Of a DNA stretch of 32,369 bases, positions 1-7,488 are shown one piece after another. This stretch comes from VFMC01 sp031404435. GTDB taxonomy: Bacteria; Actinomycetota; Acidimicrobiia; Acidimicrobiales; Ilumatobacteraceae. Location of the stretch: NCBI GenBank assembly GCA_031404435.1, contig JANNHO010000384.1, positions 1 to 32,369 on the forward strand, written 5' to 3'. The position numbers and the translations under genes are program-made. The number at the start of each line of letters is the position of its first letter. The stretch's first letter is position 1. Below the pieces are notes generated by a model. The model did not search any database. It was not told the DNA's origin and was given only the letters and a program-made list of their open reading frames with translations.

Positions 1-360
1 GTGCTCTGAGTAGTTGACCTCTCACGAAGTAATCCCCATGGATGTCCGAGTAGCCATCGTCGACTCGTGTTCGCCATAGTCGGCAGGCACGCCCAGCGTC
101 ACCTCGCTGCGCGCAGAGTCGCCACCAGCCCCGCTGCATCGGCGGAAGGACCGCCACAGAACGACATCGATGTCGCCGTCGTATCCTACCTTGACCAGCT
201 TCGATCTGGCCGAGGCCCGACTCGGCCTCGAGTCCGAGACGGGAGTGATGATCAAAGGTGACGCTGGGCGTGCCTGCCGACTATGGCGAACACGAGTCGA
301 CGATGGCTACGGACATCCATGGGGGGGGTTACTTCGTGAGAGGTCAACTACTCAGAGCAC
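1..360. repeat. Long inverted repeat, foldback/MITE-like element
   Basis: Positions 1-104 and 256-360 are inverted copies of each other. The inner 54 bp (51-104 against 256-309) and the outer 32 bp (1-32 against 329-360) match exactly. The only differences are a C-run of different length and a 2-nt indel. The core at 105-255 has no convincing gene; it contains a small perfect hairpin (211-217 with 224-230). The left arm touches the window edge, so its true outer end is unknown. Such an arrangement fits a miniature or foldback transposable element, or an internally deleted insertion sequence, but no transposase is visible. The stretch 361-501 between the right arm and the next gene shows nothing further. 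Confidence 0.85.
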
Positions 361-488
361 CAAGCAATCCAGGCTGACTCGAAAGCCCACAGCCGGTCGG
401 GGCGTTTGCGTTCGGGGCGCTGACCGTGCAAGCTCATGGAGCGCTTCATTCGATCTGGACCCTGTCGGCCCGGCGTCCTACTCGTTCG

Positions 489-494
489 AAGGAG
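489..494 (+). promoter_or_regulatory. Shine-Dalgarno site deciding a TTG start
   Basis: AAGGAG lies 7 nt before the TTG at 502 and is the best ribosome binding site in the area. The in-frame ATG at 436 has no comparable site, and its extra 22 residues lie outside the PAS domain. This favours the TTG start. Confidence 0.65.
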
Positions 495-501
495 ACCGCC
501 A

Positions 502-1176
502 TTGACGCCGTCCACAGGCAGCCCCGTCCAGCTACTCGACCGCTTTGAGATCCTCGTCGATGCCGTCAATGAGTACGCCATCTTTATGCTCGAACCCGAT
601 GGGACGGTCGCATCGTGGAACTCCGGCGCGCAACGAATCAAGGGTTACGCGGCAGACGAAATCATCGGAAAGTCCTTCACGGTCTTCTACTCCGCGGCCG
701 ATGTCGCTGACGGCAAACCCTTACGCGAACTAGCTTCTGCTGCCAGCCTTGGCCAACATCGGGATGTTGGCTGGCGAATCCGGAAGGATTCCAGCAAGTT
801 CTGGGCCAATGTCATCATCACGGCCATCATGGATGTCAACGGTGATCTGAAGGGCTTTGCCAAGGTCACCCGCGATGAAACCGATCGCAGGAGTGCTGAA
901 GAACTGGGCCGACAGATCGATCTGTTGGCCGAGCGAGATCGCATTGCCCGCGAGCTGCAAGAGACGGTCGTGCATCAGATCTTCCGAGCAAGCCTGCGTC
1001 TCACTTCCGTGTCCAACCTGATCGAAGATCCACACGCCATCGCCCGGATCAGGGAGGCGATCCAGGACCTCGACTCCACGCTCAAGGAGATCCGAGACGT
1101 GATCAGCGATCTCCATCCTGGAGATGTTGATTGGCTGACGGAGTACGAGATCCCAGTCGAACCGCAGCCAGAGTGA
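502..1176 (+). CDS. PAS-domain protein with degenerate HisKA_3-like domain
   Basis: This is probably a cytoplasmic sensory protein of 224 residues. Residues about 9-125 form a PAS/PAC domain, with motifs such as YAIFMLEPDG, WNSGAQRIKGY and GFAKVTRDETDRR. From residue 144 the sequence resembles the dimerisation/phosphotransfer domain of NarL-partner histidine kinases (ERDRIARELQETVVHQIF). The phosphoacceptor His of the usual RIARDLHD motif is Gln here (Q153). The protein stops before any HATPase domain, so it cannot act as a normal kinase. It may be a stand-alone PAS dimer that interacts with other kinases, or a decayed kinase. No response regulator lies nearby. The TTG start is chosen because of the strong upstream ribosome binding site; an ATG at 436 would add 22 residues. 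Confidence 0.75.
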   Translation: MTPSTGSPVQLLDRFEILVDAVNEYAIFMLEPDGTVASWNSGAQRIKGYAADEIIGKSFTVFYSAADVADGKPLRELASAASLGQHRDVGWRIRKDSSKFWANVIITAIMDVNGDLKGFAKVTRDETDRRSAEELGRQIDLLAERDRIARELQETVVHQIFRASLRLTSVSNLIEDPHAIARIREAIQDLDSTLKEIRDVISDLHPGDVDWLTEYEIPVEPQPE

Positions 1177-1228
1177 CCACTTGCCTTGACCTCGGTAAAC
1201 CGGGCCGCGCCCAAGCCTGCGCGGCTCG

Positions 1229-2482
1229 TCACCCGGCGCGTGGTTCGAGTTGTTGCCAGGTGCCGTCATTCAAGGTGTTCGGGTCGAGGTTCGGGTCGGA
1301 GACGGCGATGTACTCACCCTGTTGGTTCACCCAGTAAGTGTCCCATCCGAGCGGTAGTTGCACCACCGTCTGGTTGACAGGATCGTCGTAGCCCTGCACC
1401 CCACCGAGAGTCTCGCGAAAGATCTCGTTCTGCCGATCGAGGGACTGCATTCGTTCGTCAAAAACCTGCTGCTGCAATGCCTGGCTCTCCGCCCGGTACT
1501 GCGCCAGGAGCTCCCCGAACCGGACGGTGTCGGCCATCTGCTGCTGGATACCTTGATAGAAGAGCTGCTTCACGATCCGGAGGTTGGCCTCCCATTCCAA
1601 CGTGGTGACGCGGCTGGCGAGCACCGCCGATACAAGCCCCTGCTGACGGTCGAGTTCGCCCTTGGGCGCGCCCGCGGTCGCCGCGAAGTTGACGTACCAG
1701 GAGACCGGGTCGTTGCCGCTATACAGCAGAGCGAACGACACATCCTGCTCCCACGTCACGCCCTCGAACGCGTACTCGTAGCGGATGCGCCATGACCCGG
1801 CTGTTGCCGGTCCGCCGTAGAGACGTACGAACTCGTCAGCGACGATTGGCTGGTCGACGACCGCGATCACGGACGCGTTCTGCAGGTGCGACAGCGTGTC
1901 CGGCATCCAGAAGTCGCGGACGAACTGCGACGGATCGATGATCGGCGGAACGTACGCCTTGCCCTGATAGTTGCCGCCGATCGGCACCTCGAAGCCGGTC
2001 GGCGGCGTGAAGTACATGAAGTCCTGGACCGGCAGCCAATCGATCGTGAGCCCGGTCGCGGGGTCGTTCACCCGTGTCTGGACGAAAGCGAGGCGTGACC
2101 ACTCCGGTAGCCACTGCACCGAACCCGATGCCTGCCATCCGTCCGGTACCAGCACCGAGAAAGCGTTGATTCCGTTGCTCGCTGGGTCGGACACCGTGTA
2201 GGGAGAAAAGCGAGCGAGCGGCTCCTCGGTGGGGGCAGGCGGCGCTGCAGGCTGCGGGAGTGACGGCTGGGGCTCCAGCGTGATGGGCGTTGCGCCCCTC
2301 GGATCCGCAACGGACACCGGCGGCGTCGGCAGATTCGCAGGCACGCTCGTGGAGGCGGACGGGTCACCACCTGAGGGCGTGTCCGACCGGTCAGCCGACC
2401 GAGCAATCACGTCCGGACCGCTACTCGAGCACCCGCCGGCGAGAAGCGCGCCGACGATTGTGGCGAGGACAAGTTGGCGCAT
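1229..2482 (-). CDS. Uncharacterised secreted lipoprotein
   Basis: The protein of 417 residues begins with a lipoprotein signal peptide (MRQLVLATIVGALLAGGC, lipidated Cys18). A long Pro/Ser/Thr-rich linker follows, to about residue 105, then a folded region rich in aromatic residues. The C-terminal part is Gln-rich and probably coiled coil (QGIQQQMADTVRFGE, ESQALQQQVFDERMQ). It ends in a segment with QNEIF, LPLGWDTYWVNQQGEY and DPNLDPN. From memory, this ending resembles uncharacterised proteins in other phyla; no function is known to me. An alternative ATG at 2554 has a better ribosome binding site (GGAG, 6-nt spacing) but puts 24 residues, including three Asp, before the signal peptide. It is probably co-transcribed with the membrane protein gene just upstream. 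Confidence 0.7.
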   Translation of the reverse strand: MRQLVLATIVGALLAGGCSSSGPDVIARSADRSDTPSGGDPSASTSVPANLPTPPVSVADPRGATPITLEPQPSLPQPAAPPAPTEEPLARFSPYTVSDPASNGINAFSVLVPDGWQASGSVQWLPEWSRLAFVQTRVNDPATGLTIDWLPVQDFMYFTPPTGFEVPIGGNYQGKAYVPPIIDPSQFVRDFWMPDTLSHLQNASVIAVVDQPIVADEFVRLYGGPATAGSWRIRYEYAFEGVTWEQDVSFALLYSGNDPVSWYVNFAATAGAPKGELDRQQGLVSAVLASRVTTLEWEANLRIVKQLFYQGIQQQMADTVRFGELLAQYRAESQALQQQVFDERMQSLDRQNEIFRETLGGVQGYDDPVNQTVVQLPLGWDTYWVNQQGEYIAVSDPNLDPNTLNDGTWQQLEPRAG

Positions 2483-2589
2483 GGTGCGATGGTGACTCGT
2501 TGAGACGTCGTCGTCAAGGAGGTGGGCGGCGTGGGAGGGTGCGACGTTGTACATGGTGGGCTCCGGATGATGGTGGGGTCGTGGGTGGC

Positions 2590-3240
2590 TCAGACGGCGC
2601 AGCCGGCGAAGGTGCTGTACAGGCGCTCGATGAACTGATTGGTGTTGGAGTAGGAGTCGACCAAGACGCCGACCCGGTCGGTGGTGGTAAAGGTGTCGAA
2701 CATGGAAGCGGCGCAAACCTCATCGAGAGCGCTGGGCTGGACGACTTCAGCGGCAAGGGCGAGCACCATGCCGCCGAAGTCTTCATAAGGCGCACACTCC
2801 GCGAAGGGTGCCATTGCTTCTGCTACCTCCGCTTGATCAGTGGCGGTCCCGTTGACGACACCGACGACGGTCGCTTCCACCTGGCTCAGACCACTGTCGA
2901 GGCAATCGAGTGTGCCCGCAGATGGGACCACTCCGAAGATCGCCTGATACGAGCCGGCGACATCAAACGATGCGTTCCCGGCGGTCGATTCGAAGGCGGT
3001 GGTGTCGGGCTCGTCGCTGAGGTCTTGTTCGTTGTCTCGCTCGCGTTCCCGAGAAGCCTTGCGGTCGTCGCCACCCGATGCGGAGGACCCGTCGCGCAGT
3101 TGGACGGCGGCGCCGAGTCCGACCACACCAAGCAACGCTGCAGCAATCGTGGCTCGGAGCACACGCTGGCGTGTCCCCGACGACGTGGCCGGACGGACGG
3201 TGGTGGGGGTGGGCAATTGGTCGGGGGCGATGGTCGGCAT
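2590..3240 (-). CDS. Membrane-anchored protein with Cys-containing outer domain
   Basis: The 216-residue protein has a short cytoplasmic N-terminus rich in Pro and Thr, one transmembrane segment (VLRATIAAALLGVVGLGAAV, about residues 37-56), a charged linker rich in Glu/Asp/Arg, and an extracytoplasmic domain of about 120 residues with four cysteines (DCLD, ECAPYE, VCAAS, GCAV) that could form two disulfides. I do not recognise the family. The ATG at 3240 is preceded by GGAG at 6-nt spacing; the open frame upstream is unlikely to be used. The lipoprotein gene follows 107 bp downstream on the same strand (35 bp if its upstream start is used). The two products may therefore work together at the cell surface, which is an inference from position only. 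Confidence 0.65.
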   Translation of the reverse strand: MPTIAPDQLPTPTTVRPATSSGTRQRVLRATIAAALLGVVGLGAAVQLRDGSSASGGDDRKASRERERDNEQDLSDEPDTTAFESTAGNASFDVAGSYQAIFGVVPSAGTLDCLDSGLSQVEATVVGVVNGTATDQAEVAEAMAPFAECAPYEDFGGMVLALAAEVVQPSALDEVCAASMFDTFTTTDRVGVLVDSYSNTNQFIERLYSTFAGCAV

Positions 3241-3260
3241 TGGAGGCTCCACTCGATCTG

Positions 3261-3280
3261 TGACCGGACGTTTCCGGTCA
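3261..3280. promoter_or_regulatory. Perfect palindrome, possible operator
   Basis: TGACCGGA and TCCGGTCA are separated by CGTT. This 8-bp perfect inverted repeat lies 20 bp upstream of the leftward ATG at 3240. It may be a regulator binding site or a leader hairpin. No T-run follows it on the minus strand. Confidence 0.4.
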
Positions 3281-3372
3281 GTCGTGTCGATAGATGCACC
3301 GTTCACCTCGCGAGTTCCGCATTCTCCGATCACGCGGCCGTTCCGGCGATCCGTCTATCGAGAAACCCACCG

Positions 3373-3897
3373 TCACGGTGGCGTTCTCGACGCAGTGGCA
3401 CTCTTACTGTGCGACGACTGCGGTTGAGCCTGGGCCGCTCGGCGGCTGACCGAACCGGCAGCGAAGGCCTCAGCCGTGGTTGTCGAACGTGTCCTCGATG
3501 ACTGCCGAGGAGCCTCGTGCGCTCCCACGCACTGGATGGAACGAACTCGTTGCTGATCGAAGCCGTTGATCAGCAGTCTCCACGCCCATGGCGCATCGTC
3601 GAAGTCAAGTTGTGCGACGTAGCTCATCAGCGATGCCGTCTCGTCGAGGTCGTCGAAGTCGTCGGGGCCGACGAAGCCGGGGGTGTCCGGGCTCCCGGCT
3701 TCGCTTGGATGGAGCGAGACGATGAGGTCGAAGCCGGTGGCGCGCAACGCTCGCGTCAGGGTGTCATAGCGCGGAATCCGCGTCCCGTTTTCGTATGCGG
3801 CGAGCGCGTATCGGGATGTTCCTGCTGCCGCAGCCATTGCCGATCTTGTCAACCCAGATCGTTGCCGCGCTGGGGCGAGGAGAGATGGGAGGCGGAT
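3373..3897 (-). CDS. Xre-family helix-turn-helix regulator, start unresolved
   Basis: The N-terminal part carries a Cro/C1-type DNA-binding domain (LPSLLAPARQRSGLTRSAM, then AAAAGTSRYALAAYENGTR, then IPRYDTLTRALRATGFDL). An acidic linker (DDFDDLDETAS) and a short C-terminal region (DDAPWAWRLLINGFDQQ) follow, with a low-complexity tail. It presumably represses transcription, possibly its own. No ATG, GTG or TTG lies just upstream of the first helix in this frame. The nearest usable codons, TTG at 3852 and ATG at 3837, would cut into that helix. A non-standard start, a small frameshift linking to the ATG at 3915, or a sequence error are all possible. The left coordinate is the stop; the right one marks the start of recognisable domain coding. 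No toxin partner is visible. Confidence 0.55.
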   Translation of the reverse strand: MRLPSLLAPARQRSGLTRSAMAAAAGTSRYALAAYENGTRIPRYDTLTRALRATGFDLIVSLHPSEAGSPDTPGFVGPDDFDDLDETASLMSYVAQLDFDDAPWAWRLLINGFDQQRVRSIQCVGAHEAPRQSSRTRSTTTAEAFAAGSVSRRAAQAQPQSSHSKSATASRTPP

Positions 3898-3918
3898 CGA
3901 ACACCAGCGCTCATGAGG

Positions 3919-3944
3919 GGGGTGTACCGAATCCGGTACACCCC
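3919..3944. promoter_or_regulatory. 11-bp perfect inverted repeat, candidate Xre operator
   Basis: The arms GGGGTGTACCG and CGGTACACCCC are separated by AATC. The site lies between the end of the acyl-CoA synthetase gene and the Xre domain, both leftward. It could be an autoregulatory operator of the Xre protein, or the 3' hairpin of the synthetase transcript. The lack of a T-tract argues against a simple intrinsic terminator. Confidence 0.5.
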
Positions 3945-3967
3945 TGCCGTTGCCCGTCCGGCTCGCT

Positions 3968-5527
3968 TCAGCCGGGCTGGGATATGCGTGATGCCTGGTC
4001 GGCCCAGTAGCGGTCGCGCAGAACCCGCTTGTAGAGCTTGCCGGTAGGAAGACGGGGGAGCTCGGGGTCGAAGTCGATGGTCCGCGGGCACTTCTGGCGC
4101 GACAGGTTTTCCTGGCAGAACGCAATCAGCTCACGTTCCAGCGCGGGTCCCGCTTCGATGCCGGGCATCGGCTGCACGACCGCCTTGACCTCCTCGCCGA
4201 GGTCCACGTTGGGTACGCCGAACACGGCGGCGTCGGCCACCTTGGGATGGGTGATCAGCAGGTTTTCGGCTTCCTGCGGATAGATGTTCACCCCGCCGGA
4301 GATGATCATGAACGTCTTGCGGTCGGTGAGATACAAGAAGCCGTCATCGTCGACGTAGCCGACGTCGCCGACGGTGTTCAACGTCCCATCGGGCGAGGCT
4401 GCCTCCCGGCTCTTGGCCTCGTCGTTGAAGTACTGCAACGGTGCGGGCGGCTTGAACCAGACCGTCCCCGGAATGCCGGTCGGGCACTCGTGCAGATCGT
4501 CGTCGAGGATGTGCAGTTCGCCAACCAGTACGCGCCCCACGGTGCCCTTGTGGGCCAGCCACTCGGCGGAATCACAGGCGGTGAAACCAATCGCCTCGGT
4601 CGCCCCGTAGTACTCGAGGATGATCGGGCCCCACCACTCGATCATCTGCTGCTTCACCGGCACCGGGCACGGTGCGGCCGCATGGATCGCGGTCTCCAAC
4701 GACGACAGGTCGTAGCGCGAGCGCACGTCGTCAGGCAGCTTCAGCATCCGGCTGAACATGGTCGGAACGAGCTGGCTGTGGGTGACCTGGTAGCGCCCGA
4801 CGAGGGCCAGGTACTGCTCGGGATCGAAGCGCTCCATGATGATCGCCGTGCCGCCGATGCGGACCGTCAGGCTCACCGCGGCCTGCGGAGCCGAGTGGTA
4901 CAGCGGTGCCGGCGAGAGGTAGATCATGTCGTCGCGGTAGCGCCACAGCTGGGCCAAGAACGCGAACAGCGGGTTCTGTTGCCCGGGCGGCTGGTCGGCC
5001 AGCGGGCGCACGATCCCCTTCGGCTGTCCGGTGGTGCCCGACGAGTACAGCATCGCTGCGCCGAGGCGTTCGTCGTCGATCGGCGTCGTCGGAAACTCGG
5101 CCACCGCCGAGACGAAGTCGACGAACGGACCGTCGTCGCCCGTGCCGTCGACGATGAGGCACAGCGTCACGTTCGGGCACTGCTTGACCGCTTCCATCGC
5201 CACGTCGCGCTTGGCCCGCGACGTGATCAGCGCCTTCGATTCGCTGTTGTTGACGATGTACACCAACTCGTCGACGGTGAGATGCGAGTTGACGCACGTG
5301 TAGTACAGCCCGGCCCGCTCGCCGGCCCCGCACATCTCCAGGTAGCGACTGTTGTTCTCCATGAAGATCGAGTAGTGGTCGCCATGCGTCAAGCCGTTGG
5401 CGCGCAACAGGTGGGCGGCCTGATTGGTGCGCACCTCGAACTCGGCATAGGTGACGGTCTCACCGGTGTCGGCCATGATGAAGCAGGCCCGGTCGGCATG
5501 GTCGACCGCGTGGCGTCCTGGGTACAT
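3968..5527 (-). CDS. Acyl-CoA synthetase, AMP-forming (FadD-like)
   Basis: This 519-residue enzyme of the adenylate-forming superfamily activates a carboxylic acid to an acyl-CoA through an acyl-AMP. The phosphate-binding motif YSSGTTGQPKG lies near residues 160-171. EYYGATEAIGF is the A5 motif, YLTDRKTFMIISGGVNIYPQ the hinge region A8, and LPTGKLYKR carries the catalytic A10 lysine near the C-terminus. Length and motifs are those of an intact enzyme. The closest relatives by eye are actinobacterial FadD4-like proteins. The substrate cannot be told from sequence; medium- or long-chain fatty acids, or steroid-derived acids, are plausible given the beta-oxidation-type genes at 14442-16294. The ATG at 5527 is preceded by GAGGAC, which supports the start. 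Confidence 0.93.
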   Translation of the reverse strand: MYPGRHAVDHADRACFIMADTGETVTYAEFEVRTNQAAHLLRANGLTHGDHYSIFMENNSRYLEMCGAGERAGLYYTCVNSHLTVDELVYIVNNSESKALITSRAKRDVAMEAVKQCPNVTLCLIVDGTGDDGPFVDFVSAVAEFPTTPIDDERLGAAMLYSSGTTGQPKGIVRPLADQPPGQQNPLFAFLAQLWRYRDDMIYLSPAPLYHSAPQAAVSLTVRIGGTAIIMERFDPEQYLALVGRYQVTHSQLVPTMFSRMLKLPDDVRSRYDLSSLETAIHAAAPCPVPVKQQMIEWWGPIILEYYGATEAIGFTACDSAEWLAHKGTVGRVLVGELHILDDDLHECPTGIPGTVWFKPPAPLQYFNDEAKSREAASPDGTLNTVGDVGYVDDDGFLYLTDRKTFMIISGGVNIYPQEAENLLITHPKVADAAVFGVPNVDLGEEVKAVVQPMPGIEAGPALERELIAFCQENLSRQKCPRTIDFDPELPRLPTGKLYKRVLRDRYWADQASRISQPG

Positions 5528-5691
5528 GTCGTCGTCCTCATTTGGGTGATTGCACGCGTGTAGGCGTGGAACGGGTCTCGACCGCGGATCCTATGGGGTC
5601 CGCTCACGAGGGTTTGGCGCTGCCCATGTTCGCGTCACGCCAGCGCTCGCGTCGCGGCCGACAAGACTGCGGTGATAGACTACACCCGGCC

Positions 5692-5889
5692 ACCCACCTT
5701 CGTCCGGGGGACTCGGTCGCGGTCGTTTCCACATCCGCACGGATCCTCGCGCACCTCGATGTCGACTTGATCCGCGCCAACCCGAAGATACTCATGGGCT
5801 ACTCCGACACCGTGACGCAACTCGTGTCCGGCCACAACCTTGGGCTCATTACGTTCTGGAACGACCGGGACACAAGGCGTGTTCGATAA
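5692..5889 (+). pseudogene. Remnant of S66 peptidase (LD-carboxypeptidase/MccF) gene
   Basis: Two pieces typical of S66 serine peptidases lie next to each other in one frame. The first is the N-terminal LRPGDSVAVVS, at the site of the family's first strand. It is followed at once by LDVDLIRANPKILMGYSDT and GLITFWN, which in full-length proteins lie roughly 80-100 residues further on. The frame ends soon after, at 5889, so the C-terminal half is missing. The segment is therefore a deletion remnant of a gene of about 340 codons. No start codon with a ribosome binding site precedes it. The rest of the interval between the synthetase and the next gene (5528-5691 and 5890-6056) shows no gene. Confidence 0.7.
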
Positions 5890-6056
5890 CGCCGTTGGCC
5901 TGCTCGTGGGCCGGGCCCGCGGCCCGCCGTTTCCTGAGGAACGTCGGTCGTCGCACCAGGGACCCTGATGCGGGTCACTGTCAACGAATTGTCAAGGTGG
6001 CTACGGTTCGCGAGATTCCGTTCAATCTCCGACAACGTGCTGCCGATAGAACAGTC

Positions 6057-6638
6057 ATGAACAGCTTGGGGCACACGTCGACACATAGGCAGGACCGTGC
6101 TGCGCGGCCCGCTCAGCCAATCGGCCGCGACCGACGCGACGGGCTGACCGGACTCGGGCACTCGGTGGCATTTGATGCTCGCCTGAATGACCTCGCCGCT
6201 CATACCCGCTACGCGGTGCTGTCGATCGGTGCCTACCACATCGAGGCGGCTGAGTTGGTGGAAACGCACGCGCAGCCGAGTCGCCCCGGCGTGGACCTCG
6301 CCGTCCAAGCTGTTGCCGCGGCGTTGAACGCTGCGGTGCGGATGGGCGATTGCCTGTTCCGTACCGGTGACGTCGAGTTCGCTGTGGTTGTCCCGGTGCG
6401 CGACGAGGGTGACGCGTTACGGATCGCGGATCGGTTGCAACGCGCCGCGCAGCGAGTCGGGCACCCCGTCTCGTTCGGGGTCGCCGTATCGGAGATCGAC
6501 GACGACGATCGCCGTGCCCTGGCGGTGCGGGCCGAGGTTGCTCTCGCGGCTGTCAAGCAGCGCGGCGGCAACGGGACCGCACTCTCGCATCCGCACCAGG
6601 GTCCCGACCACCAATTGGCCAGCGTCACACCTCTCTAG
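6057..6638 (+). CDS. Degenerate GGDEF-domain protein
   Basis: The 193-residue protein has the outline of a diguanylate cyclase domain: RDGLTGL at the beginning, a central helix region ending in RMGDCLFR, the signature region RTGDVEF (residues 102-108), and VSFGVAVSE near the end. The catalytic signature GGDEF reads GDVEF here, so the metal-binding Asp is Val. The first metal-site Asp (usually D-x-D or similar) is also lost (LSIGAY). It is therefore unlikely to make cyclic di-GMP, and may bind a nucleotide or protein partner. There is no sensory or EAL domain. The chosen ATG has only a weak ribosome binding site, and the frame is open further upstream to about 5895. Confidence 0.65.
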   Translation: MNSLGHTSTHRQDRAARPAQPIGRDRRDGLTGLGHSVAFDARLNDLAAHTRYAVLSIGAYHIEAAELVETHAQPSRPGVDLAVQAVAAALNAAVRMGDCLFRTGDVEFAVVVPVRDEGDALRIADRLQRAAQRVGHPVSFGVAVSEIDDDDRRALAVRAEVALAAVKQRGGNGTALSHPHQGPDHQLASVTPL

Positions 6639-6680
6639 CCGCGCCTGCATCGTTCCGGTCCCCCGGATAGCCTCCGGGTC

Positions 6681-7469
6681 GTGCCGACCGACGTTGCCCT
6701 CGCCTCGTTGCGCGACGACCTGCAGCGCCTCGGGCAGGTGGTGGTCGCCTTCAGTGGTGGTGCCGATTCGGCGCTACTCGCCGCCGTTGCCCACGACGTG
6801 CTCGGCGACCGGGCCCATGCCGTGACTGCGGTGTCGCCATCGCTCGCCGGTGATGAGGAACGCGATTGTCGCGCCCTGGCCAGCGAATGGGGGCTGCGCT
6901 GGACCCCTGTTTTCACCAACGAGATGGAACGCGCTGCCTACCGGATCAACGACTCCGAGCGGTGCTTTCACTGCAAGGCCGAGCTGATGGATGTGGTTGC
7001 TCCGATTGCTGCGGCCGAAGGCGCGACGGTGGTGCTCGGTGTGAACATCGACGACCTCGGTGATCATCGCCCAGGTCAACGCGCTGCCGCGAGTCGCGGG
7101 GCTGAGTTCCCCTTGGTCGCCGCCGGGTTCACCAAGGCGATGATCCGCGAAGCCTCACAACAGCTCGGTCTGCGCACGTGGGACAAGCCGGCCGCAGCCT
7201 GCCTGGCAAGTCGCATCCCCTACGGAACCGAGGTGTCCGTTGGTCTGCTCAGCCAGGTTGACCGGGCCGAGGCATCGCTGCGGCGACTGGGATTCGGGCA
7301 GCTGCGCGTTCGCCACTACGGCGACACGGCTCGCCTCGAAGTGGATCTGGCCGATCTCGACCGGGTGGTCCGGCGGCGCGCCGATGTGGTCAGCGCCGTG
7401 AAAGCGACCGGGTATCGCTACGTCACCGTCGACCTCGAAGGTTTCCGATCGGGCAACCTGAACCACTGA
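6681..7469 (+). CDS. larE: LarE-type ATP-dependent sacrificial sulfur transferase
   Basis: In the nickel-pincer nucleotide pathway LarE adenylates a pyridinium biscarboxylic acid mononucleotide and donates sulfur to it, in many species from its own cysteine. The 262-residue protein has the PP-loop SGGADSALL (residues 25-33), the RCFHCK segment, and DKPAAACLASRIPYG, whose Cys174 corresponds to the sacrificial cysteine (Cys176 of the Lactobacillus enzyme, from memory). The length is typical. The GTG at 6681 is the first start and has no strong ribosome binding site. larB, larC and a nickel racemase are not in this window, so the pathway must be completed elsewhere, or the enzyme serves another thiolation. 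Confidence 0.88.
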   Translation: MPTDVALASLRDDLQRLGQVVVAFSGGADSALLAAVAHDVLGDRAHAVTAVSPSLAGDEERDCRALASEWGLRWTPVFTNEMERAAYRINDSERCFHCKAELMDVVAPIAAAEGATVVLGVNIDDLGDHRPGQRAAASRGAEFPLVAAGFTKAMIREASQQLGLRTWDKPAAACLASRIPYGTEVSVGLLSQVDRAEASLRRLGFGQLRVRHYGDTARLEVDLADLDRVVRRRADVVSAVKATGYRYVTVDLEGFRSGNLNH

Positions 7470-7488
7470 GCGCATAGGGTCATCGGCC

